The translations under genes and the position numbers were made by a program. A model generated the notes under the pieces. That model was not told the origin of the DNA, did no database searches, and was given only the letters and a program-made list of their open reading frames with translations. A stretch of 64,000 nucleotides of DNA from Agrocybe praecox (lineage: Eukaryota; Basidiomycota; Agaricomycetes; Agaricales; Agrocybaceae): NCBI GenBank assembly GCA_964017145.1, contig OZ024849.1:620001-684000 (forward strand), given 5' to 3'. Positions 34,101 through 45,676 of the stretch are shown here, piece after piece (position 1 is the first letter of the stretch; every line of letters begins with the position of its first letter).

Positions 34101-34923
34101 AAGTTCTCTAGAGCCTTGATGTTGTGCAGCGGACTGCTTTGGACGAGCAAAGTAAGAGCACTCAGCCTATCGGACAAGGTACCAGATTGGATAATTTTAG
34201 ACAGGAAGCTGGCTTCGGACGAAGAAGTGTTGGACGACGACGCCGTCAGGAAGGTACTGATATCTTGTTCATGAAGTGTCGCTGCTTTTGAGGAAAGTTC
34301 GGATAGTTGGGCTGGGGTAATCGTCGACGAGGGTGTAGGCTGCAGAGCAGGCAGAGCAGCGTACCACTGCGATGTCGGCTGGAATACGAATTGCGATTTC
34401 GGATTCAGGGAGACTTTTGTGGGCAATACGACTTTCGGCTTTTCTTCTACTTGTGGTTGCGATGTTGTAGGAGCAGGCGTTTCTGTCTTCTGGAGGACTT
34501 TCTTCTCCTTTTTCTCCTTTTTGGTGGGCTTTTGGTGAGCTTTTTCGTGTTTTGCGGGAGCAGAAGGCTTGTCGTTTTGAGGTTTCGCCTTCTCTTTGCC
34601 CTTTCCCTTCGTATCCTTGACTTGGTTTCCCTTCAAATTTAAGTCCTTCAGAAATTGCGAAACATCGTTTTGGAGTGAAGGCTGGAATAGAATAAATTGA
34701 GATATAGCAAAGTTTGAATGCTGAGTAGTTTACTGACATCGTTGTTGACAGTTCCAGTGGTTATGGTAGAATCGATGTTCTTCATGAGAGCAGCATCTTC
34801 TGCACTTGCTCCCAACGCCAGAATATCGGTCGTTTGCTTTTGCTTTTTGCCTTGAGATTTGGAGGCATCTTTGGGGATGGGTTTTTGGACAATATGTCCC
34901 TTTTCCTTTCGTATACGTGCCAT
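31136..34923 (-). CDS. MAK21: Ribosome biogenesis protein MAK21/NOC1 (CBF family)
   Basis: Nucleolar protein needed for export and maturation of the 60S ribosomal subunit; it acts with Noc2. The start at 34923 gives MARIRKEKGHIVQKPIPKDA, followed by a Lys-rich disordered arm, then HEAT-like helices (QWYAALPALQPT..., FRDQPLLNPKVTDEYLLLWHFEDWLKKYF, LSLDPLPYVRTQTINLIFILL). The CBF core follows: YYSTVTFNQIVL, FRINKHIDTLFLITHTSTFNISLQALVLI, DRYYRTLYGSLHD, KQAMYLNLFFKSVKAD, EPYDPRKRDPQYAHSSALPLWEL, LSHYHPAVALHARQLL. The C-terminal third is very acidic (long Asp/Glu runs, including a gtc-type trinucleotide repeat at 31425-31440) and ends with a basic KKRKREETRGEKRKK and EDYAKMIEDGPEDDI. Five or more short introns. 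A degraded copy of its 3' half lies at 50270-51655. Confidence 0.9.
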
Positions 34924-35144
34924 ATTGAGGCTGATGAAGGACCTGGAGAATGATAAGGGCTCTCTCAAAGCTCTCGGCACGGTGCAGAAACGCAAATGCG
35001 CCTGTCCAAAAATTAGTCCTTGCACGTGATGGTGACGGCATAGCGGCGCGAACGCGCATCTTGGCTGTGTTTTATATTCGCTGTTTTTGAATTTTGAAAA
35101 GGCGATTGCAAATATGTCAGCCCCATTGTTTTCTTTTTGTTTCA

Positions 35145-35999
35145 AAACATTGCGCTTCCCTCATCATCTCAGCGACCATCACTAACAACACGTCTTACGC
35201 AGCTCATCAAACTCTCTTCGAGCTCCTTATTTCGATTCGGAAACACAACTCCCACCGCCAACCTTATCTAGACAAATCGCCCTCTGGATCTTTTGGAAGG
35301 ATTGCGGATAATTTGCACACACAATCCCTCGGATTCAACCAATCCCCACCCCCCCACCCTTCCCAGTTAGTTTCAAAGGATATCTATGATCCTAATTTCC
35401 TTAGACGGGAATGAGCGTTTTCTGGCAACTGTTGGTGTTCTTTCTTGCATCTGGGCCACCTCTCTGGGACCGTAAAGCGATACTGTCTGATCAGAATAGC
35501 GCCGCGTTCGACCCAAGGTGGCCTATAAAAGATGTTGATTAACGCCTGAAGGTATTATGAAAATGAATTTCCGTCTCTACCCCTTGATTATTGGAACATG
35601 CTGAAGACCCATTGGTGCGCCCTTTGGTTTTGATTGCATTTTCATTGGCAATGTCAGCCTCCACAATTCTATCCATTCTCGGGCCTCAGGCCTCATTGAA
35701 GTCATCTTTGAGCTCGGTGTGGTCATTCAATGCTCTAAGGATTCCACCTCTGGCAGCGCTCGTCTTTTGATCTTTTGAAAGGATCGTGGTTGCAAATTTC
35801 TCCAGGGTAAGATCACGGACGTTTGCCAGCTTCATCAAGCTCATGTCCGAGATTATCCTCTGGTTGAAGTTTCTGCTGATCGTGCTCTTTCATATACTAC
35901 AAACTGGTGAAATTTGAATTCCATCTTCACAAAAGCGTTCCTACTATTGCCATGTGATCATAAATGCCTCAGAAACCTTTGAACTTGTCAGTTTCGAGC
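35145..35999. other. Intergenic between MAK21 and the FAD oxidoreductase
   Basis: Except for a doubtful 90-codon frame near 35180-35414 that lacks an ATG (see rejected items), I see nothing supportable in this stretch. Confidence 0.4.
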
Positions 36000-38183
36000 T
36001 CAAGGTTCGGTCGCCCATGACAAATAGTGAGCAGGTAACCATCCAGGACTTGTCCATTCTTCTCCTTTAATCTCGGCTGCGATCATACCAGCAACAATTT
36101 CGGCACTAAGACGCGTCAGTCGCTTCGACCCTTTTAGTACGGATGAATGGACTCACCATCCGTACGCTCTGGGCATCCCGTGCCCCGAAAAACCAGCAGC
36201 AATGTATTGTCCTGGATACTGCCTCTGTTCCTGGTAAGTGGGGTTATCACTATCTTTGAATGGGGACGACACCGGTCCAACCTGTTTTTAATGTTCGTCA
36301 ACCATGTTACACCTAAGGCAGCCTGGACCTACGAATGGTGAACTATCACTGGTAAAGCCCATGATTCCGGACTGTCGTCGAAAATCAATTTAATGACAAA
36401 AAAGAACGAAAGACAGACAAACCCATTCCATTTCCCAGTTGTCTCCATCAACATCATTGCTGGTCACTTCTGCTGTGTTCCCAACGGTCTGGCTGGCGCT
36501 CGAGTTTTTGACAGGAGCGCTAAATTTGCTTGGGAATATTTCCGCCAAGTAGGCCCTCAATGCACGAGAAACCACTGGATTGATGATCGAATCATCCGCT
36601 ATGCCAGTTTCTTCTTCTGCCCTGTGCCTTCCTCCTCCTAGGATAATTAATGGATTCTTCCCTGTAGACGTGCCGTCCTCTCGCTTTGTATCCTGGAACC
36701 TCGGGAACCAATATTCATCACCATCGTTATCATCCCATGAGCTCAACCACCCAAGCTCATTCGGGCGAACGGTTGAACGGACAGCACCAATTTGACCACG
36801 AGTAGGAATGATACCGTGTGCGCCACGAGGAATAGAATCTAATGTTCCGTTGATGGGTGCTTCGATTCCGGCAAGGAAAGGCAGCAAATGAGAAGCGTAT
36901 CCGTTCGTTGCATGAATAACATATTTGCAGCTCAAATCACCGCGTGGAGTGTGCAAAGTCCATCGATTCTCCTCATTTGTCGAGGGGCCCTGCAATGTCA
37001 GCTCGGACTCTCGAGTAAATCCTGTAACTGGAGTGTGGGTATGTAACCGGACGTTTACATTGGGAGAAGCTGATGCTGCTTCTTGGTAAAGCTGTGTCAC
37101 AACTTTGCACGGCCAAAAGTTGTGCGAGTTAAAGAAGACGCCGGTGTAATTAAGATTCCTATTGAGGCCGTACTTCTAAACCCCCATATTAGCATTGAAG
37201 GACGAGGGAAGCCACAGAAGACAAGGAGAGGAAACTGTAACGCTTACCTCCTGAAGTTCTTTATTACCAATCCACCGTACACTGGCTCCATACCCTGCAT
37301 CTTTTGCGGCCTGCCAATCGTTTCGGATACTGTTTTCCTCTTGTAGAGTATGGAAAAGCGTGATGTGGCCACCTTCCACTAAGTCGACGGTACCTTCTAA
37401 ATCGCGCTCTTTAATGAATTGGACTAGCTTTTTGGCCGTATATTCTTCCACGAGGTACGTTTTCACTGCTTCTGTGGTGTTGTGCTTTGCTTGCCGCGAT
37501 AAGAAAGACGATGCTACGTTTTGAGTAAGGTGGCCACCGTTTCTTCCTATACACGTTATAACCTCGTGTCAACGAGAGTTGATGTCATGGATAAAGTATC
37601 GAGCTTTACCTGTGGCACCAGAGCCTGGTGGCAAGAATGAATTTAGTTCGACAAGCCTCAATTCAACTTTGGATAACTCACAAAATTTACGAGCCTCTAA
37701 CACGACTACGCTCAGCGGATCCGACGTTTTCAAAGATTCTTCTTTGAAAAGGTTCGAGATGTGCCACGCCGCACTGCTTCCTGTCATACCACTTCCGATT
37801 ATACAGACATCTGCCTTCTTCGAAAGTGGTCCTGTGCTCCCTTCGTCTGCAAGAGGATTTGCGCTAGGAGTATCCAACCAGAATGATTTCGTAGGGTTTT
37901 CTACAGGAAGCGATGCACGATTGCGTGGACGAAAGGTAGATTGTTGAACATAAATGCCATCGTTGTGCAAGACAACTTGAGAAGGACCATGATATAAGTC
38001 AAAGTCTGTCGGATCGGAAGTGGCATCGTCAGATTCGATTTCCAGGCGGGCTGCGTCTTTGGCCAGTACAAGGATTTTGAATGATAAGATACATATTCCC
38101 AAGAAACCCTTAAGCATTTCTGGGAGGTTGAGCTTGCAAAGGAAACGTTCGTGTCGTGGAGAAGAGTCAAGAAACGCGCTCAT
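36000..38183 (-). CDS. FAD-dependent oxidoreductase (DAO family)
   Basis: Flavoenzyme of the D-amino-acid-oxidase/glycine-oxidase fold; substrate unknown. The nucleotide-binding motif is VCIIGSGMTGSSAAWHISN (about residue 110), followed by the GATG/RNGGHLTQ block that straddles an intron. Later come EEYTAKKLVQFIKE, YVIHATNGYASHLLPFL, the substrate-domain strand GIIPTRGQIGAVRST, PLIILGGGRH and, in the last exons, FSGHGMPRAYG, the C-terminal FAD-contact motif. The reading frame closes at 36000-36002 after SWATEP if three short 3' introns are used. The 5' end is uncertain: the ATG at 38183 is in frame, but a segment near 38060-38110 is absent from the duplicated copy and may be an intron. A truncated copy lies at 51655-52373. 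Confidence 0.75.
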
Positions 38184-38480
38184 GACGGTGACTCGAATCT
38201 ATATCCATATCCGGCACTAATTATAAGCGAGTTATTAATAATCAAGCCAAGTCCTCATGTGATGCCTCCTTGTTCAACTCGTTTTGCACTACCGAAATTG
38301 GGTCGATTTCATGACTCAGTGCTGTACTCATGAATGCCGACGGTATACCCTTCCTGAAGCTACTATTGATCAAGCGAACCGTAATGTTTTGGAAAATCCA
38401 TTACAATTGGCTAGAGGATTATAACTGAGGGTACTACCAATTTCGACCTCGATATACACCTGACTGGAGTCCATCGACTC
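38184..38480. repeat. Spacer between FAD gene and K1, duplicated at 52374-52690
   Basis: Short spacer shared with the second copy (actcgaatctat, ccggcactaattataagcga). It presumably carries the divergent promoters of the FAD gene and kinase K1. Confidence 0.6.
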
Positions 38481-39892
38481 ATGTCTTCACATGTGGTAGA
38501 TGAAGAGAATCTTCTTCTTCCCTCTTGGCTTGATGCTTTGTTGACGATGGATGACTTTTGGAGAAATTATTACGTTTGGCTGGAAGAACGAGGTTATCGA
38601 CTCAGGCCTCGTTTTGCTCCTGACTGAACTCCTTGGCAGAAGAGTGAGAGCACACCTCTGAGTAGTCCAGATGGAATACCTTTGGTCGTAAGTCCCATTG
38701 CATATTGCCTTCTCAATCGTTCGGCATTAACAGATAATTATGGGCTAGTTTACTCGAATCAACGACGCGATCCATATTCCAACAGGCTGACATGTCGCAA
38801 TAAAATTGTGCACAAAATTCATAACCCCACCGAAATCGACTTGATTCTCTTTCTATCCTCCGAAAATCTTTTAAAGGACAAACGCAACCATTGCATTCCT
38901 CTTTTGGAAGTTCTTCGTCCCCCGGCGATAATAACGAAGATCTTCAACTAATTGTTATGCCATATGCTCGTCCAATTCAGATGCCTCGCTTTGACACTGT
39001 CGGAGAGGTTGTTCAATGTGTTCGAGATCTACTACAGGTATAATGGCATTGTTATCTCTTCAGGGGTTCCGAAGCTCAAGAAACCTACAGTGTCTACAAT
39101 CCATACATGAAAACCGGCTAGTGCATAGGTATGCTTTCCTATTCTTTGATTATCCGTGACTTGATTAGCTCTTGTAGAGATTTAAATACTAACAACCTGC
39201 TGATGGAGTCCCGCAAGATGTATCCTAAGGGACATCACGCTGAGGCCCTTGAACGCCAGCCGAACCTGAATGTTCGTGCCAAGTTCTACGCAAGAACCCA
39301 GCGTCCATCAAGGCATTACATCGTTGACTTTGGCCTGGCGCAGAGATATCCAGCTGGCGAAACTGCACCTCTCGAGCCTATAATATATGGAGGTGACAAG
39401 ACTGTCCCCGAGTTGAAAGACCTGAGCAAGCCGCACAATCCATTCATGACTGATATATTATGTCGGAAATCTGATATGAGAACAATTTATCCAGGTGTGC
39501 ACAATTTCACCTTCCCTCCAGTTCCTGGGTGACTATACTCACTGACCTGATCGACACAGGGAAATCGCGAGCTGCTCCACATGGAAGGGTACGAGAATAC
39601 TGACTTCTTACAACCCCTAGTCGACGATATAATTCAGGATGATCCTACGAAGCTGCCAACTATCGACTTTGAGGTCCTGAAGCGCGTTAACGAAATGGTT
39701 GGGAACTTGAACACTTGGAAGCTTCGTTCGCGGACGACGCTAAGAGGAGCCAGTACAACAGAGAACCTTTTGCACCTGGTCCATCACTGGGCGAGGAAGG
39801 CTACCTTCATTATGAAAGGCACCCCAACCATCCCTCGACCTCAGGATCAACCTCGCACTCTGCTATTTACCCATTGGATTCTTCTGTGTTGA
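38481..39892 (+). pseudogene. Kinase K1 of the kinase/partner cluster (broken)
   Basis: Same family as the intact kinases at 44371 and 60379. It begins MSSHVVDEENLLLPSWLD and has the conserved FW..YYVWLEERGYRLRPRFAPD. It is broken by a stop where the others have Trp (D-stop-TP), a CGA-to-TGA stop at the HxPTGRHVAIK block, a one-base loss directly after it, another near the LLEVLRP block (38918), and a loss in MTDIYYVGN (39460). The catalytic loop RDLNTNNLLM and IVDFGLAQRY remain. Two of the frameshifts fall in short homopolymers. It is the closest relative of the copy at 52690. Intact partner P1 lies 0.8 kb downstream on the same strand. Confidence 0.8.
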
Positions 39893-40697
39893 TGGCTCCA
39901 GAATTTGCTCAGACTATCTTGTACAATAATGCGTTCGCTATATCTCTTGAATGATACCCAATAATTGTTGAAAGATGATTGGAACTAAATTTTATTGTCT
40001 CCCGTAACCAACCAGGCCTACGGCATGATTTCCATACTTTATTTCTATTCTGCTCTATTTATATTTAAATCCCTTTCTACGTCATTCATTTGTGGACTTG
40101 GACTCCATAGTTATGTTTGCTATATAGACCACATTTTTCTTATTTTCTTTCTCTTCATTACGATTTCAACGCAGTGTTTGTTGCTCAATCGATCATGCTT
40201 ACTTACCTATTCTGGAACGTCATTACACGCACAAATGTCAAAGCAATAACATTGATCCGTCAATGCCGTGGGTCCGTAATGATCTTGGACAGATCATGGG
40301 ACGGTTTCCTCGTATAGTGTCGTAAAGCCAACGAACCTTCTTGTTCACAACAACCTATGTATGAACAACTGCCGAACAAAACAAAACAAAAAAACGAGAA
40401 CGGAACCATAAACGGCAACAAGGTCTTTAGTACTAACGAATAGGTCTTAAGTCAATGTACGCACAGAACAATACGGTACCAGCCATTGACAACGATTATG
40501 TTATAGGTGAGATCTGGTGTCTAACGACTGTTCAACCCTTGTAATATTCCCGGAGTTGTAAACTAATCTGGTCTCTTAGAGTTGATCTAATATAGTCGAG
40601 CGATAGGATAAAATATGGACATGAGGGCGAAATATTTTGCAGAAATACAATCCCCTACTACACCACGTCTATCATATCCCATCCAACACCCTTTGAT
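39893..40697. repeat. K1-P1 spacer, duplicated at 54019-54876
   Basis: Non-coding sequence repeated almost base for base between K4 and P3 (for example ggtccgtaatgatcttggac and tctggtctcttagagttgat). High conservation of a spacer indicates the duplication is recent. The P1 promoter must lie in it. Confidence 0.75.
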
Positions 40698-41746
40698 ATG
40701 CCGCCATCTACTCTTACCGTCAGAAACATCTTCTCAGCTGTACGTACAACAGCAAGCCTTTCGAAAGAAGTCGATACGTGGAAGCAACACGTACAAGACA
40801 CCTATACCCTTGTCTCTCAGAATCAGGACTGCATACCTAGTCGTGTCATGGCTGAATTCATGAGTATTTTGAATTTGTACGTCCATTCAATCCTTGTTTA
40901 TCGGCCATCGTTTCTAATGGCTTGTCCTTCAGATATGCAATTTCAGTAAAGGCGTACGAGGCCTCCCTCGAGCACAAATCTAGCAGCCAGTTTCAATGGG
41001 CAGGAACAAGCAGAAGACTCGCTAAGGAGCTGATTGAACATGCACAACGCGTATGCACACATGGAACTCGGGTATGCCCGTGTACGACACTATGCCTACC
41101 CAAGTACTCACTCCCTGCACAGGCAGCAAGCTCTGGCAGGGTTACACTCTTGCAGTCAAAGATGAATCTCGACGGCAAGAATAGCCAATCAAACTTCGAT
41201 GACTCTCTTGAGTGTACAGGTATGATACTTCAAGCGTATAATGGATAGTGATAACATTAGAGCGACTCATGATTATTTGGCGCAAGAGCTCTGACGAGGT
41301 TGCCGCTTGAGCTGGATGTCGAGTCTCTATCGTGCAGAGTCTTGACCGACAATCTCCCATTGGGTGAACCTACCAATTTCGAATTCGACACAGGGACAGG
41401 AGATCACAATCTTCAAGCGCTCTCGATGGAATCGGTATTACTTGAGCTGAATACAGCGTTTCAGTCACAGGAGTCTATGTATAATACTCCTGGATTCCAT
41501 GACCTTCAAGCACCTTTCAATGCCGAATACTCAGAGCCAGATGAACAGCCTGAAGCTCTCGCTCAATCTGAAATTCCCGACCACCTGCCTGATGCTGACA
41601 GTGCTGAACCTGATGGCGTCATGAATAATCTCCATCCATCTATCAACATCGACTCTTTCACGAAGGCAGGAAACAACTGGGAAGCTCTTACTAGGCTTCA
41701 AGATACTTTACCTGGGCATTTAGACCATAAATATTTTAATTCTTAA
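40698..41746 (+). CDS. Kinase-partner protein P1
   Basis: Member of a small family found beside each kinase in this cluster; I do not recognise it from elsewhere. Exons 40698-40876, 40933-41050, 41123-41219 and 41289-41746 join in frame to 283 residues. N-terminal helix NIFSAVRTTASLSKEVDTWK, then the family signature IPSRVMAEFMSILN at the first intron, a helical repeat (YAISVKAYEASLEHK, RRLAKELIEHAQRV), and a third exon (SSGRVTLLQSKMNLDGKNS). In the third exon the Cys/His residues of P2 and P5 are replaced. The long acidic tail (HNLQALSMESVLLELNTAF, QSESMYNT-type, EPDEQPEALAQSE) ends NNWEALTRLQDTLPGHL. No catalytic motif is visible. Confidence 0.7.
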
Positions 41747-42446
41747 CGAATCATCGGATATAGTGCTCAGTTGTTGATTCCCTAATAGATCTGTTTCAAC
41801 GATGAAATGATTATGCGAAGTTGCTTTCCAGGGGGCATTCGTCAAGGGCTACGCTCAAAATAATTCGGATATTTCAGCCTGAATATTGAATGTTGATAAG
41901 CATTCCCCACGTTTTTGTAAATCTGACAGCTGAGCGCTGAGCCGCTATGCCGATTGACATGCATCCTGTCACAAGCCGTTAAAGATGGTTTTCGGCAGAA
42001 TTCCAGAAGCTTTCGCATGCGGACGCGGCTTAGGGCCTGAAGAACTTGCATTTTGTCGAAGTCCTTTCACAGATCCAATCTGGAGTAAACTAAGTCCTAA
42101 CTGATAGCTTTTCTCTTTCAACCAGGTGTAGTGCTCTATCCACAGAATTTCTGATTGTGTTAGTCTATCTATGTAGCGTTCAATTGGTCATGTCTCTAGC
42201 CCAAAACTCATGACGCTGGCGACATGCAAGTCGAATTTAGTTACATTGTTCATTTTCGGGCCAACTGCGTGAAAGGCGCATAATACACCAACATGAAATT
42301 TGCGTCGCATCGATCCCTGATCGGCGTTTCGGCAAGTATCTATCTTTAGCTGTTTGTTTGAGTTTTCCCATCCACATTCTCACGAGGGAAAGCATCCGAT
42401 GAGTCGCGGTCATCGTGTAAATTTCACTCTAACTAGAAGTTTAATA

Positions 42447-42576
42447 CACCCCGGCGAGTTGATATTTTTCAGTCACCTGAAAACTGAATCAAAGTGACTG
42501 AAAACTGAAAAACTGAGTGGTGATCAAGTTTTATACGGGTTTTCAGGTGACCGAAAAATATCAACTCGGTGGGGTG
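42447..42576. mobile_element. 130-bp MITE-like inverted repeat
   Basis: The two ends are near-perfect inverted repeats of about 38 bases beginning CACCCC and containing GAGTTGATATTTTTC. They are separated by about 55 bases and flanked by ata on both sides. It looks like a small non-autonomous DNA transposon lying in the spacer between P1 and P2. Confidence 0.6.
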
Positions 42577-42707
42577 ATAAGCACAGAAATGTTGGATATG
42601 TCATTTTGGAGACGATTTTTCTTTTTTTATTCGAGGCTCTGTCGTATACAAGATCATCATTTATATACTAAGAACGTCCAAGTTGTACGGATTTGTGGAA
42701 CAGAAAT

Positions 42708-43868
42708 CTACTCGGATGATGTTTGTGTGCTCATTTCTATGACAAGTTCCCCTATCAGCTTGTCTCTAAGAGAAGAGGTGGATGCCCACGGATTTGGTTC
42801 TTCTGGAATAGGTTTGATTCCTCGGTTATTCTTTCGGCGAAAGAACCTGCATGATAACGCTTCGATTTCTTCGGTTTGAAGAATTGTTTCGGAGTCTGAC
42901 TCCACGCTACTGTCGTCATCATCGTCAGGTACTGCATCTGGCCCCCGCTCCTGCGTCTCGTTTTGAGTATGGCTAACCTCAGAGTCTGGAAAATGCCGAA
43001 CTGCCAGCTCTTCATAGTGGGGAAGCTGTCCTTGGTGATTGGGGGTGTGATGCAATTGTACTGTGCACTCGACAGGAGGCTGTACTTGCAGTTGAGAGGG
43101 AACTGCAGGTCTCCGGTCAGTGCTTTGGGGCCCTTCGGGATCCGGCTCGGTTGAGCGGTATCGAGTTTCAGATATAGAGATCATGTTGCGGTCAAAGCCA
43201 GTCCAGTCGCCTGCCAAAAGAATTATGCTTCAGAATAACAGCGTAATCTCTAGAGTAGAAGTATGATGCTCACGTACCGGAGCTCATTTCGCTACTGAAG
43301 TATCCAACTTGTGAGTAGACCGGAGGAAAACATATCGAACACTTCCCGTTTGCGTTTCTAACGACGTGTGTATGGTAAAGCTGGCATCTCTGGTTAGCAG
43401 TAGACGCCGTCTGAGAGACATGCTATTCCTAATTAATATCAACGGGTCTAAAAATCGGTGTATCTGCGACTCACCAGTCCATTTGCGTATGCTATTCGTG
43501 CAGTGGATATGAAACGATCTCCTTTTTTCTTTCCTTCGCCCCAGTAGCGGCTCTTTCTATCCATTTCGAGTGACTCGTAATATGCAATTTTAGCCCTCGT
43601 ATAACTACATCGCAGTTAGAAACGTTCTTCAATCTGTCTGAAAAGAAAGAATTTACTTATCGCATAGTCGAAGAAACTGGCTCATGATGTGCTCGGGGAT
43701 GTATTCGCCCTTTGTTTCCATCACCGCGGTGGTTATACTTTCGACTCTCGCCGCCCATTTTCGTTCGCTGGACTTCTTGTTGAAAAAATACTTGTATCCC
43801 TTGCTGATTGCAGGCACTGCTGCAAACGGTAGACCGACTACAGCAGAAGCTTGGCTAGCTGGGTCCAT
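42708..43868 (-). CDS. Kinase-partner protein P2
   Basis: Intact member of the partner family, 329 residues from exons 43868-43657, 43604-43475, 43422-43278 and 43210-42708. The N terminus is hydrophobic (MDPASQASAVVGLPFAAVPA). IPEHIMSQFLRLCDK sits at the first splice site, exactly where P1, P3 and P5 have theirs. Exon 2 is a basic helix (YTRAKIAYYESLEMDRKSRY). Exon 3 holds RCQLYHTHVVRNANGKCSIC, a C-x3-H-x10-C-x2-C pattern followed by FPP. The tail is Pro/Ser/Asp-rich (DDDDDSSVESDSE) and ends EEPNPWASTSSLRDKL. It is divergently transcribed from kinase K2, with 502 bases between the starts, so the pair probably shares a promoter. Biochemical function unknown. Confidence 0.75.
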
Positions 43869-44370
43869 ATTAATGAACGAGTTGGTTAGGGAGATTGACG
43901 TTGAATTGGAATTTTATGCAGTGTTTTTTTTTGGAGATCGAACCTTTTATAGTTTTGAAGTTGAATCATTTTCATGTCTCCGCCCGTTCCTTGTCTTTGA
44001 TCTTCGGACGGATACAATAGACGAGATGGTTACCAGGTTGAAAGCCTTACAACTATTATGAGAACTTGAAACTAACAGACATTACGGAAGAAAGGCATGA
44101 GAGTCATCTATTTAGAAGAGAACTTCCAACGTAAATACGATATGTAGATTCAGGCTACCCTTGTTTCTTTTTTGTCTTTGATACCCACAGCACCATTCAA
44201 AGATCACACGCTATATAATTAGCCGCTCTATTAGTAGAATGATACACATCAAGATTCGAACAAGCGTGACAAGAAACATGAGCAAATAATGTCGCGCAGG
44301 AGTAGCCGAAAGGTGTGTCTCCGCTAGGACCCCAACTACATTCATATTCCTGTCCCCCGACATATTGAGC
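43869..44370. promoter_or_regulatory. Divergent promoter region between P2 and K2
   Basis: The two start codons face away from each other across 502 bases. No TATA or named site was assigned. Shared regulation of the two genes is an inference from the head-to-head arrangement. Confidence 0.4.
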
Positions 44371-45676
44371 ATGGATGAGCTCGGAGGGCTTGAAATTTTC
44401 TGGAGGGAGCACTATATCTGGCTGCAAGGACAGGGTTATCAGCTACGACCTCGGTATCATCCTGAATGGGTTCCATCCTGGAAGAAGAACAAGAAATTTG
44501 ACATGGATTGCGAAGACGGACATCCATTGATTGTAAGTGGAATCACGCCACTTCGCCGAAGTCTGCTTATGGAGACGTCGTGTAGTACGCCCAAATTAAT
44601 GATGCTATACAAATATCTACGGGCTCACGCGTCGTTATCAAGCTATCGTACAGGCAACATAACCCACTCGAAGAGGACATCATTCGCTACCTCTCTTCAG
44701 AAGATTTATCTAAAGACCCACGTAACCACTGCATTCCCATACTCGATGTTCTTCACCCCCCTTTGCAGGAGAATCCAGAAGGTATACGAATGTTGGTCAT
44801 GCCTTTCCTTCGTCCTTTTCGCTTGCCTCGATTTGATACAGTTGGAGAGGTTGTTGACTGTGTCCGGCAATTAATGGAGGTAAGTTTATTAAACATTTCT
44901 TATATTCCGACTAAGATGTTTATACGAGCTGTTTAAGACAGTGCAGTTCATGCATGCAAACCACGTAGCGCACAGGTAGGCTCTTCCCTGTATACAAAGT
45001 GACACTCATAAAGCCCATCGTTAGGGACATCAACGTTACTAATTATATGATGGAATCAGTCATGTTTCCCGAAGGACACCATCCAGTAACAATCGATCTC
45101 AGACCTGACGTCAGTGGTCCAGCAAAATATTTTACAAGGACACAGCGGCCGCCAAAATACTTTTTGATCGATTTTGGTCTCTCCAGAAAATACGAAGCAA
45201 GTAATACAACACCCTTAGAGGATATCATTATCGGTGGTGACAGTACCGTGCCGGAATTTCAAAATTCACTGGATCCACAGAATCCTTTCATGACCGATAT
45301 ATACTACACGGGAAATCTCATTCGTGAGGAGTTTATGGATGTGAGTCGTTCGAAACTAGTTATAAAATAGCGTTTTTGAGCCTTTTTTCAACAGGGACAT
45401 CCCATTTCAGTTTTGATAAGGGGCTACGAGGGTCTCGAATTCCTGAGACCTCTGATAAATGATATGGTACAGTCTGACCCCATCAAGCGACCGACGATCG
45501 ATGAAGCGCTAAGGCGTTTTAATGAGATCGTTCTGTCCTTGAGCACATGGAAGCTCCGATCGCGAGTAAAATACCGTAAAACCAACCCATTTCGTGAGAT
45601 AGGCCTTTCTATTTCACATTGGCGAAGGAGGATGATTTACATTATACGTCGAACACCTGCTATTCCATCGTCGTAA
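44371..45676 (+). CDS. Atypical protein kinase K2
   Basis: Intact kinase-fold protein of 363 residues. Exons 44371-44532, 44586-44879, 44938-44975, 45025-45340 and 45395-45676. Family N terminus FWREHYIWLQGQGYQLRPRY then WVPSWKKNKK; then INDAIQISTGSRVVIKL with the ATP-anchoring Lys but no glycine-rich loop. Hinge region GIRMLVMPFLRPFRLPRFDT; catalytic loop VAHRDINVTNYMM (HRD plus Asn kept); metal-binding DFG in LIDFGLSRKY. After DFG a short loop (GGDSTVPEF) replaces a standard activation segment. The C-lobe has IYYTGNLIREEF and VQSDPIKRPTIDEAL, the Arg of subdomain XI, then a basic tail (WRRRMIYIIRRTP). It lies divergent from partner P2. Activity is likely but untested; the substrate could be the partner. 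Confidence 0.8.

Noticed and set aside
35094..35414. Plus-strand frame of about 100 codons next to the MAK21 start (TLFELLISIRKHNSHRQPYL, ending YDPNFLRRE)
   Set aside because: Composition looks protein-like and it would share a promoter with MAK21. However, the frame has no ATG, the ATG at 35113 is in another frame, and I found no good intron to join them. It may be a real small gene; I cannot support it.
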